The notes under the pieces were generated by a model that was not told where the DNA came from, searched no databases, and saw only the letters and a list, made by a program, of their open reading frames with translations. Shown in pieces: positions 50,572 through 59,006 of a stretch of DNA of 64,000 nt. How positions within the stretch are numbered: the stretch's first letter is position 1; every line of letters starts with the position of its first letter. The DNA comes from Flaviflagellibacter rhizophilus (GTDB lineage: Bacteria > Pseudomonadota > Alphaproteobacteria > Rhizobiales > Methylopilaceae): contig NZ_JAXAFJ010000011.1 in NCBI RefSeq assembly GCF_033898525.1, positions 39,556 to 103,555 of the forward strand, read 5' to 3'. The position numbers and the translations under genes are program-made.

Positions 50572-53500
50572 CTAGTGGAAATCCCGTGACTTTGGGATGA
50601 TGCGCTCCTGTCTTGGATGGGTCGAGGTGCGGGGATGCTGCGGGTGCAGGATCTCGTCCGCGCGGGTCAGCTGGAAATGGGCCTGCCGGTGCTCCGCCAG
50701 ACGGGAGAGGTCTCCGCTGCGGTCGATCAGCCGCTGCGAGATGAGGTGGACGACGCCCTCCTCGCTGCGCTGCACCTGCCCGTGCACCTCGATGAGGCGC
50801 GAGCCCATGACCTCGCGCCGGAACTGCTGGAACAGGCTGGCCCAGACCACGATGTTGAGGACGCCGGTTTCATCCTCGACGGTCATGAACACCACATTGC
50901 CGTTTCCCGGCCGCTGCCGGACCAGCACCACGCCCGCCGCCTTGACCCAGGAATTGTGCCGCGCCCGGTCGATCTCCGCACAGCTTCGGATGCCTTCCCC
51001 GCGCAGGCTCTCGCGAAGGAACTGCATTGGATGCGCCTTCAGCGACAGGCGGGTGACCTGATAGTCCGTGACCACATGCTCGACGAGGGGCATGGCGGGC
51101 AGGAAGGCATCCGGCTCCTCCGCCAGTTCGGCCGCTTCGGCCGCAGCGAACAGGGGCAGCGCCTCGCCGCCGGGCAGGCGGCGCACCGTCCACAGTGCGT
51201 TGCGGCGGTCGAGGCCTATCGAGGTGCAGGCATCGGCATCGGCCAGTTTCTCCAGCGCGGTACGGGGCAGGCCGGTGCGGCGGGCAAGGGCCTCGAGATC
51301 CGGAAAGCCTGCCATTCGGTGGGAAGCCAGCCGGTCCGCCCATTCCTGCCGGAAGCCGTCGATCTGCCGGAAGCCGAGACGCAGCGCGAAGCGCTTCTTG
51401 CCAATCGGCTCAAGCGTGCAGTCCCAGTGGCTGTGATTGATGTCGATGGGCCGCACCTCGACACCGTGTTCCTGCGCATCACGCACCAGTTGCGCCGGCG
51501 CGTAGAAGCCCATGGGCTGCGAATTCAGGATGGCACAGGCGAACACGTCCGGATGGTGGCACTTGATCCAGGACGAGACGTAGACGAGGTGGGCGAAGGC
51601 TGCGGCATGGCTTTCCGGGAAGCCATAGGTGCCGAAGCCCTCGATCTGCGCGAAGCAGCGCTCGGCGAAGGCGCGATCATAGCCGCGCCGCGTCATGCCG
51701 TTCACCATCTTGTCCCGGAAGGTGTGGATGGTGCCGACATAGCGGAACGTCGCCATGGCGCGGCGCAGCCCGTTGGCCTCGTCCGGGGTAAACTCCGCCG
51801 CCACGATGGCGAGCTTCATTGCCTGCTCCTGGAACAGCGGCACGCCAAAGGTCTTGCCGAGAACCTGCTCCAGTTCATCCTGCGGATAACCGGGGCCGGG
51901 ACGGGGAATTTCCACCACCTCCTTCTTGGCGCGACGTCGCAAATAGGGATGGACCATGTCTCCCTGGATGGGACCGGGCCGCACGATGGCGACCTCGATG
52001 ACGAGGTCGTAGAACGTCCTCGGCTTCATGCGCGGGAGCATGTTGATCTGGGCGCGGCTCTCCACCTGGAAAACGCCGATGGAATCCCCCTTGCACAGCA
52101 TGTCGTATGTGGCTTTGTCCTCGCTATCGATGGAGGACAGGCTGTGATCGAGCCCCTTGTGCTCGCCCAGCAGGACCAGCGCCTTCTTCAGGCAGGTCAG
52201 CATGCCGAGCGCCAGCACATCGACCTTCATCAGCTTCAGCTCACCGATGTCGTCACGGTCCCATTCGATGAAGGTGCGGTCTTCCATCGCGGCATTGCCG
52301 ATGGGAACCGTTTCGTCCAACCGGTCGCGCGTGAGGATGAAGCCGCCGACATGCTGCGAGAGATGGCGCGGAAAGCCGATGAGCTGATTGGCAAAGGCGA
52401 CAGCTCTGGCGATCTCCGGATTTTCCGGACGCTGGCCGGCCTGCCGGACCTGGTCGTCGGGAAGATTGTCTCCCCACCCGCCCCACACCGTGGCTGCAAG
52501 TGAGGAGGTCACGTCCTCGCTGAGGCCCAGCACCTTGCCGACTTCGCGGATGGCGCTGCGAGGCCGATACTTGATGACGGTGGCGGCGATGCCGGCGCGG
52601 TGGCGCCCATAGCGCTGGTAGATGTGCTGGATGACCTCCTCGCGCCGCTCATGCTCGAAGTCGACATCGATGTCCGGCGGCTCCTTGCGCTCCTTGGAGA
52701 GGAAGCGGGCGAACAGGACGTCGATCTGCTCGGGGTCCACATTGGTGATGCCGAGGATGAAGCAGACGACCGAATTGGCCGCCGACCCACGCCCCTGGCA
52801 CAGGATGCCGCGATCATCGGCAAAGCGGACGATGTCGTGAATGGTGAGGAAGTATCGGGCGTAGTCCGCCTCCGCGATGAAGAGGAGCTCCTTGTGCAGG
52901 AGATCCTCGACCTTGGCGGGGATGCCGTCGGGGTAGCGCAGGCAAGCACGGCGCCAGCACAGGTCCTCAAGATGCGCCTGAGGCGTCCTTCCCGGCGGGA
53001 CCGGCTCGTCCGGGTAATTGTATTCGAGTTCCGACAGGGTGAACTCGACGCGAGACAGAAGGTGGCCGGTTTCGGCCACTGCGTCCGGTGCGTCCCGGAA
53101 CAGACGCTCCATCTCGACCGGGCTTTTCAGGTGCCGCTCGGCATTGGCTTCGAGAATGCGGCCGGCGCTTTCGATTTTCAGGCCTTCGCGGATGCAGGTG
53201 ATGATGTCCTGCAGGGGACGCTGTTCGGGCGCGTGGTAAAGCACATCGTTGACGGCGATGAGGGGGATGCCGTGCCGCTCGGCAAGCCTGCGCGTGGCGA
53301 GGAGCCGCCGGCGGTCCGGCCCTTTGCGGTGCATGGTGGCGGCCAGCCAGAGCGAGCCGGAGGCGGCTTCCGCAAGCATGCCAAGCAGGTTGTCCATGTT
53401 TCGGCGCTCGCCCGGCATGGCGATGAGCAGCAAATCGCGCGCATCGGCCACGAGATCGCCGACCCGCAGCAGGCACTGGCCCTTGCGGCCGCGCAGATTG

Positions 53501-53823
53501 CCCGTGGTGAGGAGACGGCAGAGACGGCCCCAACCGGCGCGGTTGGAGGGGTAGGCTATGATGTCCGGCGTGCCGTCCATGAAGACGAGCCGGGACCCCA
53601 CCGCCAGCTTGAAAGGTGAGTGGTAGCCGAACTTCTCAACGGCCCCTTCCTGCGCGATGCGCAGGGCCGCATGGGCGCGCACCACGCCGGCCACGGTGTT
53701 GCGGTCGGCGATGCCGATGCCGGAATGGTCGAGTTCCAGGGCGCGGGCGACCAGATCGCCTGGATGGGAGGCGCCCCGCAGGAACGAGAAATTGCTGGCT
53801 GCGGCCAGTTCAGCATAGCTCAT
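50572..53823 (-). CDS. dnaE2: error-prone DNA polymerase DnaE2 (ImuC)
   Basis: 1083 residues from the ATG at 53823. The N terminus MSYAELAAASNFSFLRGASH is the PHP domain start; EPPDIDVDFEHERREEVIQH holds two catalytic aspartates, followed by QVESRAQINMLPRMKPRTFY and PGPIQGDMVHPYLRRRAKKE. The OB fold near the C terminus reads GNGNVVFMTVEDETGVLNIV. The last residues IIPKSRDFH are a DnaE2 hallmark. It copies past DNA lesions with ImuA and ImuB during the SOS response. Its start overlaps the imuB stop by 4 bases. Confidence 0.97.
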   Translation of the reverse strand: MSYAELAAASNFSFLRGASHPGDLVARALELDHSGIGIADRNTVAGVVRAHAALRIAQEGAVEKFGYHSPFKLAVGSRLVFMDGTPDIIAYPSNRAGWGRLCRLLTTGNLRGRKGQCLLRVGDLVADARDLLLIAMPGERRNMDNLLGMLAEAASGSLWLAATMHRKGPDRRRLLATRRLAERHGIPLIAVNDVLYHAPEQRPLQDIITCIREGLKIESAGRILEANAERHLKSPVEMERLFRDAPDAVAETGHLLSRVEFTLSELEYNYPDEPVPPGRTPQAHLEDLCWRRACLRYPDGIPAKVEDLLHKELLFIAEADYARYFLTIHDIVRFADDRGILCQGRGSAANSVVCFILGITNVDPEQIDVLFARFLSKERKEPPDIDVDFEHERREEVIQHIYQRYGRHRAGIAATVIKYRPRSAIREVGKVLGLSEDVTSSLAATVWGGWGDNLPDDQVRQAGQRPENPEIARAVAFANQLIGFPRHLSQHVGGFILTRDRLDETVPIGNAAMEDRTFIEWDRDDIGELKLMKVDVLALGMLTCLKKALVLLGEHKGLDHSLSSIDSEDKATYDMLCKGDSIGVFQVESRAQINMLPRMKPRTFYDLVIEVAIVRPGPIQGDMVHPYLRRRAKKEVVEIPRPGPGYPQDELEQVLGKTFGVPLFQEQAMKLAIVAAEFTPDEANGLRRAMATFRYVGTIHTFRDKMVNGMTRRGYDRAFAERCFAQIEGFGTYGFPESHAAAFAHLVYVSSWIKCHHPDVFACAILNSQPMGFYAPAQLVRDAQEHGVEVRPIDINHSHWDCTLEPIGKKRFALRLGFRQIDGFRQEWADRLASHRMAGFPDLEALARRTGLPRTALEKLADADACTSIGLDRRNALWTVRRLPGGEALPLFAAAEAAELAEEPDAFLPAMPLVEHVVTDYQVTRLSLKAHPMQFLRESLRGEGIRSCAEIDRARHNSWVKAAGVVLVRQRPGNGNVVFMTVEDETGVLNIVVWASLFQQFRREVMGSRLIEVHGQVQRSEEGVVHLISQRLIDRSGDLSRLAEHRQAHFQLTRADEILHPQHPRTSTHPRQERIIPKSRDFH

Positions 53824-55385
53824 GCGAACAGCCCGTGCACGAACCAGCGGGGGTGCCCGGTCTCCGCGGTGTAGAGACCTTCGCGGTAGAGCCAGAAGCG
53901 GCGGCCTTCGCGATCCTCGACGCGAAAATAATCGCGGGTAGCCGCGCCCTCTTCGTCCTTCCACCATTCCGGTGCGATGCGTTCCGGGCCCTCGGCATGG
54001 GCGACTTCGTGCATCACGCGACGCCAGCGGAAGCGGCGGGGCGGGCCGTCCGGCACCTCCGACAGCGTTTCTTCCACCGGCTCCGGCGAGGCGAACAGGC
54101 GCAGTGGACGCAGGGGAGGGTCATCCGGCTGAGGTCCGGTCCAGGACGCCTCCGATGCGGGGCCGGAGAAGTAGGGAGGGGTGTGCGCGGCCCGCTCCGG
54201 CACATGGCTTTCATGCGCCACGAAGCGCAGTACCTTGGCAGGGTTGAACCGTGCGCCGAGCCGGTCCACCGCCTCGGCGATCCGCTCATCCGTCTGCTCC
54301 TCGCCGTCCAGCCGGGTCTGGGATTGGGCCTTGACCTCCGCTGCGAGGACGGAGAGGCGGATCATGTCGAAGCCGAACCCGGGATCGATGGGATCGGCCA
54401 AGGCATCCAGCCGTTCATCGAAGAGGCGTGCAAGGGCATCTGGACCCCGCATGGCCTGTCCGGTCTGGACGCGGATGCGGCGCACGGCACCATCCGCCCG
54501 GAAAAACGCCCCCTCGAAGATGCGACCGCCTTCTCCGCGTGCTTCGAGAACGGATGCGAGATCGCCGGCAAGCTGCTGCAATGTGCCGAGCACATCCTCG
54601 GCGCGGCCGATGGGCTCCGCGAAACGGCGTTCCGCCGCCAGCTCCGGAAGAGGGGTACGCGGTGAAATGGGGCTGTCCACCTCACCCAGCGTGCGGACCA
54701 GCCTGTCCAGGAGATCGGCTCCGAAGCGCGCGGCAAGGGGCGCGCGGGGGCGGTCGGCCAGATCGGCGATGGTCTTGAGGCCGGCGCGCGCGAGGGCCGT
54801 TATCCGCTCGGCATCGAGGCCGAGAGCCGCGAGCGGCAGCGGGCGCACGGCTGCAGCTTCCCCGCCGGATGGGACCACGCCGCCGGGCGAATAGCGGGCG
54901 AGCGCTGCCGCCGCATCGGGCGTACTGGCAAGAGCCGTGCGAGGGCTGAAGCCCGCTTGGGCAAGGCGAACCCGCAGGTCATTGCGCAGTGCGGCTTCCC
55001 CGCCGAACAGGTGCGCGCAGCCGGTAATGTCCAGGTTGAGGCCGTCTGGAGTACTGAGCCCCACCATGGGCGTGTAGCGCTCGCACCAGCCGGCAAGGCG
55101 TTCGATCAGGGCATGATCGGCTGCCGGATTCTCATCCTCGATGGAGAGATCGGGCACGCGGGCGCGGGCATCCGCAAGGGTAAGGCCGGGCCGCAGGCCG
55201 AGTTCCAGCGCCCGCCGGTCGGCATGGGCGATGCGCTGCGCGCCACGCACACGCGCCAGCACCACGAGAGGCCGTTCATCCGGCGTGCCGCCAGCGCGCC
55301 GCCGCAGCCGGTGCACGCGGTCGCAGGGCAGGAGAGGAAACCACACCGCGAGATAGCGCCGGCTCCCGGAAAGAAGACTGCTCAC
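53820..55385 (-). CDS. imuB: ImuB, inactive Y-family polymerase partner
   Basis: 521 residues from the GTG at 55385, seven bases after GGAG (an ATG at 55400 is possible). The fold is that of Y-family polymerases, but the catalytic acids are gone: the start reads RRYLAVWFPLLPCDR where active enzymes have DMDAFF, and DGLNLDITGCAHLFGGEAAL replaces the SIDEAFLD motif. This is expected, as ImuB is a clamp-binding adaptor that ties ImuA and DnaE2 to damaged forks. The C terminus RRFWLYREGLYTAETGHPRW is typical. Its 5' end overlaps imuA by 110 bases in another frame. Confidence 0.95.
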   Translation of the reverse strand: MSSLLSGSRRYLAVWFPLLPCDRVHRLRRRAGGTPDERPLVVLARVRGAQRIAHADRRALELGLRPGLTLADARARVPDLSIEDENPAADHALIERLAGWCERYTPMVGLSTPDGLNLDITGCAHLFGGEAALRNDLRVRLAQAGFSPRTALASTPDAAAALARYSPGGVVPSGGEAAAVRPLPLAALGLDAERITALARAGLKTIADLADRPRAPLAARFGADLLDRLVRTLGEVDSPISPRTPLPELAAERRFAEPIGRAEDVLGTLQQLAGDLASVLEARGEGGRIFEGAFFRADGAVRRIRVQTGQAMRGPDALARLFDERLDALADPIDPGFGFDMIRLSVLAAEVKAQSQTRLDGEEQTDERIAEAVDRLGARFNPAKVLRFVAHESHVPERAAHTPPYFSGPASEASWTGPQPDDPPLRPLRLFASPEPVEETLSEVPDGPPRRFRWRRVMHEVAHAEGPERIAPEWWKDEEGAATRDYFRVEDREGRRFWLYREGLYTAETGHPRWFVHGLFA

Positions 55386-56073
55386 GGTCCCACTCCACAT
55401 ACCAGCGGCGGGGCGGGAAACCGGCCCTGTGCCGCAGCAGATCAAGCTGAAAAACGGGATGACCGGGGGCGCCGGCCTCCAAGGGAAGGGATGGCGCCGC
55501 CCGCACGCTCCACCGGCTGAGGGCGGCGCTCGGCACCGGTTCGGCCGCCAGCCGGATGAGGAACAGGCCAACCCCTGAGCGCGCGCACGCGGCGGCAAGG
55601 CGACGGGTCGCGGTGAGGTCCAGCACTTCGGGCTGGCCCCATGGTTCCATGATGACCGCGCCCAGCGCGCCGCAGCGCAGGGCCTCGTTCGCCGCCCGCA
55701 GGGCAGCCCGCGCGTCGCGCACCCGCACCATGATGATACGGCCGGGATCCGCACCCCAATCCGCCAGACCGGGGGCGTAAAGTTCTCCCGTTTCCTGGGC
55801 CACCATGTCCTGCCGAACCCATACAAGGCTCCGGCTCCGCCCGCAGGCGCGCAAAGTCATGGAGAGCCCCATGCCGGTGGCGGCAGGCCCGTCGGCGGCG
55901 CTGGCGGCAAAGATCTCGTGCAGGGCGGCACGCGGAAGCCCGCCCCCGATTGCGGCGTCGAGACCCGCAATGCCAAAGGTGAACCGGGCTTCAGGCGCCA
56001 ATTCCATGCCCGCCGGTTCCAGCGTGGCAAGGCTCCGCCTGAGCCCGGCAAGGGTATCCTGCCGGGATGTCAT
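55276..56073 (-). CDS. imuA: ImuA, SOS mutasome protein
   Basis: 265 residues. A RecA/SulA-like protein: FTFGIAGLDAAIGGGLPRAA at the N terminus, LVWVRQDMVAQETGELYAPG, GALGAVIMEPWGQPEVLDLT and the end GFPPRRWYVEWDREQSSF are typical of ImuA. It acts with ImuB and DnaE2 in damage-induced mutagenesis. The 3' end runs into imuB. A canonical alphaproteobacterial LexA box lies 8 bases upstream of its ATG. Confidence 0.94.
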   Translation of the reverse strand: MTSRQDTLAGLRRSLATLEPAGMELAPEARFTFGIAGLDAAIGGGLPRAALHEIFAASAADGPAATGMGLSMTLRACGRSRSLVWVRQDMVAQETGELYAPGLADWGADPGRIIMVRVRDARAALRAANEALRCGALGAVIMEPWGQPEVLDLTATRRLAAACARSGVGLFLIRLAAEPVPSAALSRWSVRAAPSLPLEAGAPGHPVFQLDLLRHRAGFPPRRWYVEWDREQSSFREPALSRGVVSSPALRPRAPAAAARWRHAG

Positions 56074-56080
56074 CTTCTGT

Positions 56081-56095
56081 GTTCCTGATTTGTTC
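56081..56095. promoter_or_regulatory. LexA box (SOS operator)
   Basis: GTTC at 56081-56084 and GTTC at 56092-56095 with a 7-base spacer, the exact GTTC-N7-GTTC alphaproteobacterial LexA consensus. It starts 8 bases upstream of imuA and would repress the imuA-imuB-dnaE2 operon until DNA damage. Confidence 0.85.
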
Positions 56096-56166
56096 TAGGA
56101 AAGGGCAGTGCCCGGCAGGAGTCAAGAAGAGTCAGCGGGGCTGTTTGTGGAGAGGGTGAACGAGAA

Positions 56167-56190
56167 AAGGGGCTGCCTAAGCAGCCCCTT
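56167..56190 (-). terminator. hairpin terminator after hpf
   Basis: A 10-bp stem AAGGGGCTGC/GCAGCCCCTT with a 4-base loop lies just after the HPF gene and gives a T-rich tail (TTTTC) on the minus strand. Confidence 0.8.
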
Positions 56191-56196
56191 GAAATA

Positions 56197-56775
56197 TCAG
56201 GCGCTTTCCTTGACGCGCACCTTGGAGGCTATGGGGCCGGTGTCTCCCAGATCCTCCACGTAATGCACTTCATCCCCGCGCTTCAGGCTGTCGAAATCGC
56301 CCGTCAGCAGGCTGTTGCGGTGGAAGTAAAGCAGGCCGCCCTCCTTTGTGAGAAGGAAGCCGTGGTCTGCCTCGGGTGCCATCTCGGCCACCTGACCAAG
56401 GAACTGGTTGGCACCGTCATGCAGCGGTGCCTTGGTGCGGCCCTTCAGCTGCTCCTTGAAGTCCAGCAACTGGCGCTCGGCGATGCGGAACGCCTCGTTG
56501 ATGGCGTTGCGCATGTCCGGATCCTGGAACTTCTGCTGCAGGTGTTCCGGCTCATGGCTGACCACAAGGTCCTTGTGCCCCGGCACGCCCACTTCGATGC
56601 GCACGACGGGGGGGATGGAATTGGTGGCATTGGTGGCACGTCGCTCCACGCGGACGCGGCACGTCACCAACCGGTCGAACAACTTCTCAAGCCGGGCGAT
56701 CTTTTCGCGAATGGCTTCTTCCACCCAATCGGAATGCTGGATGTTGTGGAAGGTAATTTCGACAGGAATCTGCAC
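56197..56775 (-). CDS. HPF/RaiA ribosome hibernation factor with cold-shock-like domain
   Basis: 192 residues. Residues 1-105 are the S30AE (HPF) domain: MQIPVEITFHNIQHSDWVEE, IARLEKLFDRLVTCRVRVER and RIEVGVPGHKDLVVSHEPEH. The usual HPF long-form dimerisation domain is absent; instead residues 120-190 look like a cold-shock/OB domain (QVAEMAPEADHGFLLTKEGG then LLYFHRNSLLTGDFDSLKRG). HPF inactivates ribosomes in stationary phase. Domain fusions like this occur in alphaproteobacteria. A one-mismatch EcfG-like promoter lies upstream. Confidence 0.88.
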   Translation of the reverse strand: MQIPVEITFHNIQHSDWVEEAIREKIARLEKLFDRLVTCRVRVERRATNATNSIPPVVRIEVGVPGHKDLVVSHEPEHLQQKFQDPDMRNAINEAFRIAERQLLDFKEQLKGRTKAPLHDGANQFLGQVAEMAPEADHGFLLTKEGGLLYFHRNSLLTGDFDSLKRGDEVHYVEDLGDTGPIASKVRVKESA

Positions 56776-56804
56776 ACCTGGTCTCCTTCTTCATAACCAA
56801 GGAA

Positions 56805-56829
56805 AACGTACCATCCTGCGCGCAGTTTC
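56805..56829 (-). promoter_or_regulatory. EcfG-like promoter candidate upstream of hpf
   Basis: On the minus strand GAAAC-N16-CGTT, one mismatch from GGAAC-N16/17-CGTT, ending 30 bases before the hpf ATG. This would tie ribosome hibernation to the general stress response. Confidence 0.35.
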
Positions 56830-56855
56830 GTGCAATTTGCCGGAAGGGCAAAGAA

Positions 56856-56883
56856 AAAGCCCGCCGACGATGCGGCGGGCTTT
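56856..56883 (-). terminator. intrinsic terminator after OmpA-family gene
   Basis: An 11-bp stem (AAAGCCCGCCG/CGGCGGGCTTT, loop of six) followed by TT and CTTT on the minus strand, about 20 bases after the OmpA-family stop. Confidence 0.85.
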
Positions 56884-56900
56884 CCCGGAGTTGCAGGGGA

Positions 56901-58781
56901 TCAGTTCCCCTGGGCGTTCAGCAGCGGCGTGATGCGGCGCAATGTGACACGCCGGTTTTCTGCGCTCGCGGACTGCGTATCGACCTTCAGATACTGCTCG
57001 CCATAGCCTTGTGTGACCAGGTTTTCGGCGGGAATCTGGAAGTCGGAGCTCAGGATCGCAGCCACTTCCTCGGCGCGCCTGTCGGAAAGGGACAGGTTGT
57101 CGATGTCCGAGCCCACGGCATCGGTGTGACCTTCGATGAGGAAGACCTCCTTCGGATCACGGTCGATGACCGCCTGGATGGCCTTTGCAAGCTGCTCCAG
57201 CTGGCGAGCCTGGGTCGGGGGCACCGTCCACTGGCCAAACTCGAACTGCACCGTATTGACGTCGACGCTGCGGACGCGCTCACGGAGGCGGACGTTCTGG
57301 CGGACCTCGTCGAGCGAGTATTCACGCTCGATGCGCTGAACCGGCGGAGCACGGAAGGTTTCTTCCAGATCTCCGTAGTCCGCCCGGCCATAATCCACCA
57401 CGTACTCGTCTTCCGGTAGATCGACCTCGACCGGCGGCAGATCGAGATAGACGTTCACGCCACGCGGACGACGGGTGTTGTCGATGAGCACGATCTCACG
57501 GTCACGCTCGCGACGGATGCGGCGAAGCAGGCGGCCGTCATCATCGTTGATGGTGACGATCTCCACGCCGTTCGGACGGCGGATGATGGTTTCCACCTCG
57601 CCACGCCGGCGCTCGACCCGCACATCACGGGAGTTGCGGCTGAGGCGCTCCGTCTCGTTGTGACGGATGATGGTGCGGCCGCCCTCAGTGATGATGGTGC
57701 GGTCGTCGCCTTCGCGGATGACCAGGCGGTCTCCCTGACGCTCCTCGCGGCGGCCGAAGCGTTCGTCGAGACGGCGATCGCGGCGGTCGTAGTCGTTGCT
57801 CTCGCGACGCTCCGGATCGGACCGGCGGAATTCACCGCCGCCTTGACGTTCGGCACCGTCCCGGAACTCCTGCCCCGGACGCTGGCGCTCGCCACGACGG
57901 TTATCGTCGCCCCGGCGATCACGCTCCGCATTGGGAGCGTCGGCCGGACGTGCGTCAGGGCCACGCGGCGGTGCATCGACACTCGGGCGATTGCCGCCGT
58001 TCTGGCGTTCATCAATCCGGTTCTGAAGCTCCTGGGCACGCTGGTCACGCTGGCCGTCACGCTCGCGCCGCTGGTCTTCGACGCGGTTCTGCAGCTCTTC
58101 ACGCCGCTGATCGCGCTGCCCATCGCGCTCCTGACGCTGCTCGTTGATGCGGTTCTGCAACTCCTCACGGCGCGGCGGAGGGGGCGAGCCATCAGGGGTG
58201 CGAGGCTGGGCGGCCGGCTCACGGGCGGCAGGGGGCGTTTCAGGAATTGCGGGCGCTTCCGTGCGTGGGCTGGCGGCAGGCTCGCGAGCAGCGGGAGCGG
58301 GACGCTCTTCACGCTGGGGGCGCTCGGGACGCTGTTCACGCGGTGCGCGTTCCGGCGCAGCCTCGCGCTGGGGACGCTCGGGGGCAGCTTCGCGCTGCGG
58401 GCGTTCAGGAGAGGCCTCACGCGGTGCACGTTCCGGAGTCGCTTCACGCTGGGGACGTTCCGGGCGCTCCTCACGTTGCGGGCGTTCTGGACGCTCAGGG
58501 CGCTCCGGACGTTCTGCGCGCGGGGCGCGCTCGGGGGCTGCCTCACGCTGCGGACGCTCAGGGCGCGCTTCGCGTCCAGACGCGCCGCCTTCCTCCGCAC
58601 CTTCGCGGCCACGGCGGGGCCGTTCAGGCGGTGCATCTCCGCTCGGCGGGAGCACGTCCGGGGCGGCCTGGGCGAGCAGGACCGTAGAGCCCATGCCGGC
58701 CTCGAGGGCCTGGGCGCCGAATGCTGCCAAGGACCCCGAGATCATCGTCCCAGCAAGCAAAGCGTAATGGAGATGTTTCAT
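56901..58781 (-). CDS. OmpA-family protein with long Arg/Glu/Pro-rich region
   Basis: 626 residues. A signal peptide (YALLAGTMISGSLAAFGAQA) is followed, from residue 52 to 200, by a segment built of variants of ERPQREAAP and ERAPRE, almost only Arg, Glu, Pro and Ala. Residues 204-262 carry tandem 22-residue units beginning RREELQNRINEQRQERDGQR. A middle region (residues 350-480) contains beta-rich RLVIREGDDRTIITEGGRTI and ETIIRRPNGVEIVTINDD. The C terminus (from about residue 510) is a peptidoglycan-binding OmpA domain: VFLIEGHTDAVGSDIDNLSL, LSDRRAEEV and QGYGEQYLKV. It probably ties the outer membrane to the cell wall, with the charged region spanning the periplasm. Confidence 0.9.
   Translation of the reverse strand: MKHLHYALLAGTMISGSLAAFGAQALEAGMGSTVLLAQAAPDVLPPSGDAPPERPRRGREGAEEGGASGREARPERPQREAAPERAPRAERPERPERPERPQREERPERPQREATPERAPREASPERPQREAAPERPQREAAPERAPREQRPERPQREERPAPAAREPAASPRTEAPAIPETPPAAREPAAQPRTPDGSPPPPRREELQNRINEQRQERDGQRDQRREELQNRVEDQRRERDGQRDQRAQELQNRIDERQNGGNRPSVDAPPRGPDARPADAPNAERDRRGDDNRRGERQRPGQEFRDGAERQGGGEFRRSDPERRESNDYDRRDRRLDERFGRREERQGDRLVIREGDDRTIITEGGRTIIRHNETERLSRNSRDVRVERRRGEVETIIRRPNGVEIVTINDDDGRLLRRIRRERDREIVLIDNTRRPRGVNVYLDLPPVEVDLPEDEYVVDYGRADYGDLEETFRAPPVQRIEREYSLDEVRQNVRLRERVRSVDVNTVQFEFGQWTVPPTQARQLEQLAKAIQAVIDRDPKEVFLIEGHTDAVGSDIDNLSLSDRRAEEVAAILSSDFQIPAENLVTQGYGEQYLKVDTQSASAENRRVTLRRITPLLNAQGN
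57993..58172 (-). repeat. 22-residue coding tandem repeats
   Basis: Inside the OmpA-family gene, residues 204-225 and 226-247 are near-identical 22-residue units (start RREELQNR, end ERDGQRDQ), followed by a partial third unit (RAQELQNRIDERQ). They are predicted charged helix. Confidence 0.8.
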
Positions 58782-58956
58782 CTTAAGACCTGTTATCGCA
58801 GATAATCGGAAGCAAGGATGGCCGCTTTATTGTGTCGTTTTATTGGCACGGCAAGAATATCACGGAAGATGAATGTTCATTCATGTTCGGCGCACTGAAC
58901 ACGGCGCAGGTCCAGTGGTGAGAAACGCCAATGACTTCTTCCAGTTCCAAGCAAAC

Positions 58957-58983
58957 ATAAAAAAAGGGGCGTTGCCGCCCCTT
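58957..58983 (-). terminator. intrinsic terminator of glyoxylate operon
   Basis: An 8-bp stem AAGGGGCG/CGCCCCTT with loop TTGC; on the minus strand it is followed by a run of T residues (TTTTTTTATG). It lies just after the panE-like stop at 59007 and ends the gcl-hyi-glxR-panE transcript. Confidence 0.85.
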
Positions 58984-59006
58984 CTCATTCACCTGCTGGA
59001 AAAATG

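Noticed and set aside
57660..58805. 381-residue plus-strand frame opposite the OmpA-family gene
   Set aside because: It is the mirror of the Arg/Glu/Pro-rich repeat and gives hydrophobic low-complexity sequence without any family motif.
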